A stretch of DNA of 64,000 nt from Crotophaga sulcirostris (taxonomy: Eukaryota > Chordata > Aves > Cuculiformes > Crotophagidae). The stretch covers positions 124,001 to 188,000 of the forward strand of contig VYZB01000221.1 in assembly GCA_013397455.1 (NCBI GenBank), written 5' to 3'. The first letter of the stretch is position 1; every line of letters starts with the position of its first letter. Below, piece by piece: positions 62,649 to 64,000 of the stretch. The position numbers were made by a program, and so were the translations under genes. The notes below the pieces were generated by a model. The model made no database searches. It saw only the letters and a list, made by a program, of their open reading frames with translations, and was not told where the DNA came from.

Positions 62649-64000
62649 GTAAGTGCATTGTCAGTGCATTTAAACCTAACTACTTGACCATACCTATGGC
62701 CGTTCCCCTTCAAGGCAAGCCACACTTTAGTAGGAATTTGCTCATCTTGATGATACTTCAATGCCTTGCTTATTGCTGTCTCTGTTGGTGCCTATCACTG
62801 CACTACTCATATTTGTTCTGTTATAGATGTTTTTTCAGTTCAGATTTACCTGCAAAATGCTACAGGTAGGAACTGAAGAAAGATATGAAGAGTCATCTCC
62901 TTTTTTCCTTCCAAAGTGTCTCCATCTATCACTGCTAAATGGAAATGTGTCTGCTGTGCACAGCTTCTCCTCATTCCTTGAGTATCCAAGGTAGACTTCT
63001 GAGATTCTCTCATCACATCATTCTCTCTATAGAATATAACTGCTCCTTTTGAGGTACTAATGCCTTTTTTTTTCTTAGCACCAACTATTTAGTTTCTATG
63101 TTACTTTTTTCCTTTTTTCACTTTGGATTTTCTGCCAGTAGGATTTCTGACGACATGTACATCTGGCAAGCTACGTCTGGAGCCCTGGTTGCTGGAGATC
63201 GGCAGACTGAATGTTTTGATGAGTAATAGTCACAGATGAATGCCTATATTCTCATAGTTGCCAGAAAGTTACACAACTTCAGATCCCTTGATCCATTAAG
63301 GTTCCTCTGAGTTGATACTCTGGTGTAAAGCATTTTGTAGCTAAGAAAAGCTATCCAGGGAAAGATTATCAGTGCCTAGATGCAGTGTAGATGTACTCTG
63401 TATCTTGGTTAAAGATTCAGAGAAATGATCAACAGAGAAGGTCACATCTATGACTACCTTAGATTTAAGTTAATTCCTGGATGCCAAAACAACCCCTGTG
63501 AGCTGCTGTCAGTCTGCAGAGAACAGAACAACCTTCAGCCTAAGTCCCTAGTCTTTCAAGATGGAAAACAGAACTACCTCTAGAAGTGCTAGAACTGGAG
63601 ACCATAATGCCTTTATTCCCCTCTGCACTGGTGACTTCTTGATGAAAGAGAAAATCTGAATTCTGAAGACTTCACACCAATAATGCTGTCACAAAGGTCA
63701 GGTAGTGCCTTTAAGGCCACCTGGCACCTCCTGGAAGTCATCATGCCACATTAGGGACCTATGGTTAGTTCCTTCATAGCACACAAGGAGAACTGGGCTT
63801 ATAAAAGTTGTATTCCTAGTAGTCAGCAAACTGAGCGGTGAGCAGTGTAAGTTTATATGGTACTACCGTGCGATGAGTTTGTGTCCTCGATTTCAAGGAG
63901 TGAGATGCTAGACTACAAGACTCAGAGACGCATCATTTCCTAGCTCTTGTTATGACCTCCAGTTCATGCAGAAGAAGGCAGCAGCCAGAGGAACACCTCA
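62649..64000. other. Non-coding stretch to the window edge
   Basis: Starts with the GTAAGT donor motif of the preceding candidate exon. No further exon, repeat or RNA gene could be supported. Confidence 0.45.

Overview
The window reads as an AT-rich stretch of a vertebrate nuclear genome, most likely a bird. The best evidence is a set of CR1 LINE copies ending in the CR1 3' signature (ATTCTRTGATTCTAT-type octamers) on both strands. I see no Alu-like or L1-like sequence. Turtle or crocodilian DNA carries related CR1 families and cannot be excluded from sequence alone. There are no bacterial-style operons, ribosome binding sites or CRISPR arrays, and no rRNA or tRNA gene that I can recognise.

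The window is mostly intronic or intergenic. I could not identify a single protein-coding gene by name. The long open frames around 13.5-15.1 kb are artefacts of a 753-base run of N inside a GC-rich segment. The remaining open frames (about 60-120 codons) are the size expected by chance. The main functional landmark is a strong CpG island at about 13.75-15.39 kb, interrupted by that gap, with GC boxes and good splice-donor motifs leaving it on both strands. It is very probably a promoter, and its first exon may lie partly in the missing sequence. Downstream on the + strand are several short segments with paired splice-site motifs. The best two are a non-coding 64-base candidate at 21.44-21.50 kb and an 81-base open candidate at 62.57-62.65 kb. 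A second, weaker CpG-enriched segment at 56.16-56.58 kb contains a CTCF-type motif and is followed by a GTAAGT donor, so it could be an alternative promoter or regulatory element.

Layout: 1-3 kb, no recognised gene. 2.99-3.48 kb, a decayed coding remnant whose tail is tandemly duplicated around poly-T tracts and one ambiguous base. 4.0 and 12.0 kb, short CR1 3' ends. 13.75-15.39 kb, CpG island with gap. 15.4-43.8 kb, long AT-rich non-coding sequence with a candidate non-coding exon, a CTCF-like site at 26.15 kb, a diverged repeat and simple repeats. 43.8-45.1 kb, a CpG cluster followed by an AT-rich block with homeodomain-type TAATTA/ATTAAT cores. 47.24-47.41 kb, a small open frame behind an acceptor motif. 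50.4 kb (minus) and 58.0-58.9 kb (plus), longer CR1 copies. 56.2-56.7 kb, the second CpG-rich segment.

I found no clear evidence for a novel biological system. The observations most worth a second look are the gapped promoter, the 186-bp tandem duplication carrying the end of an unidentified decayed reading frame, the two CTCF-type sites in divergent orientation, and the candidate exons. Transcript and cross-species data would settle all of these.
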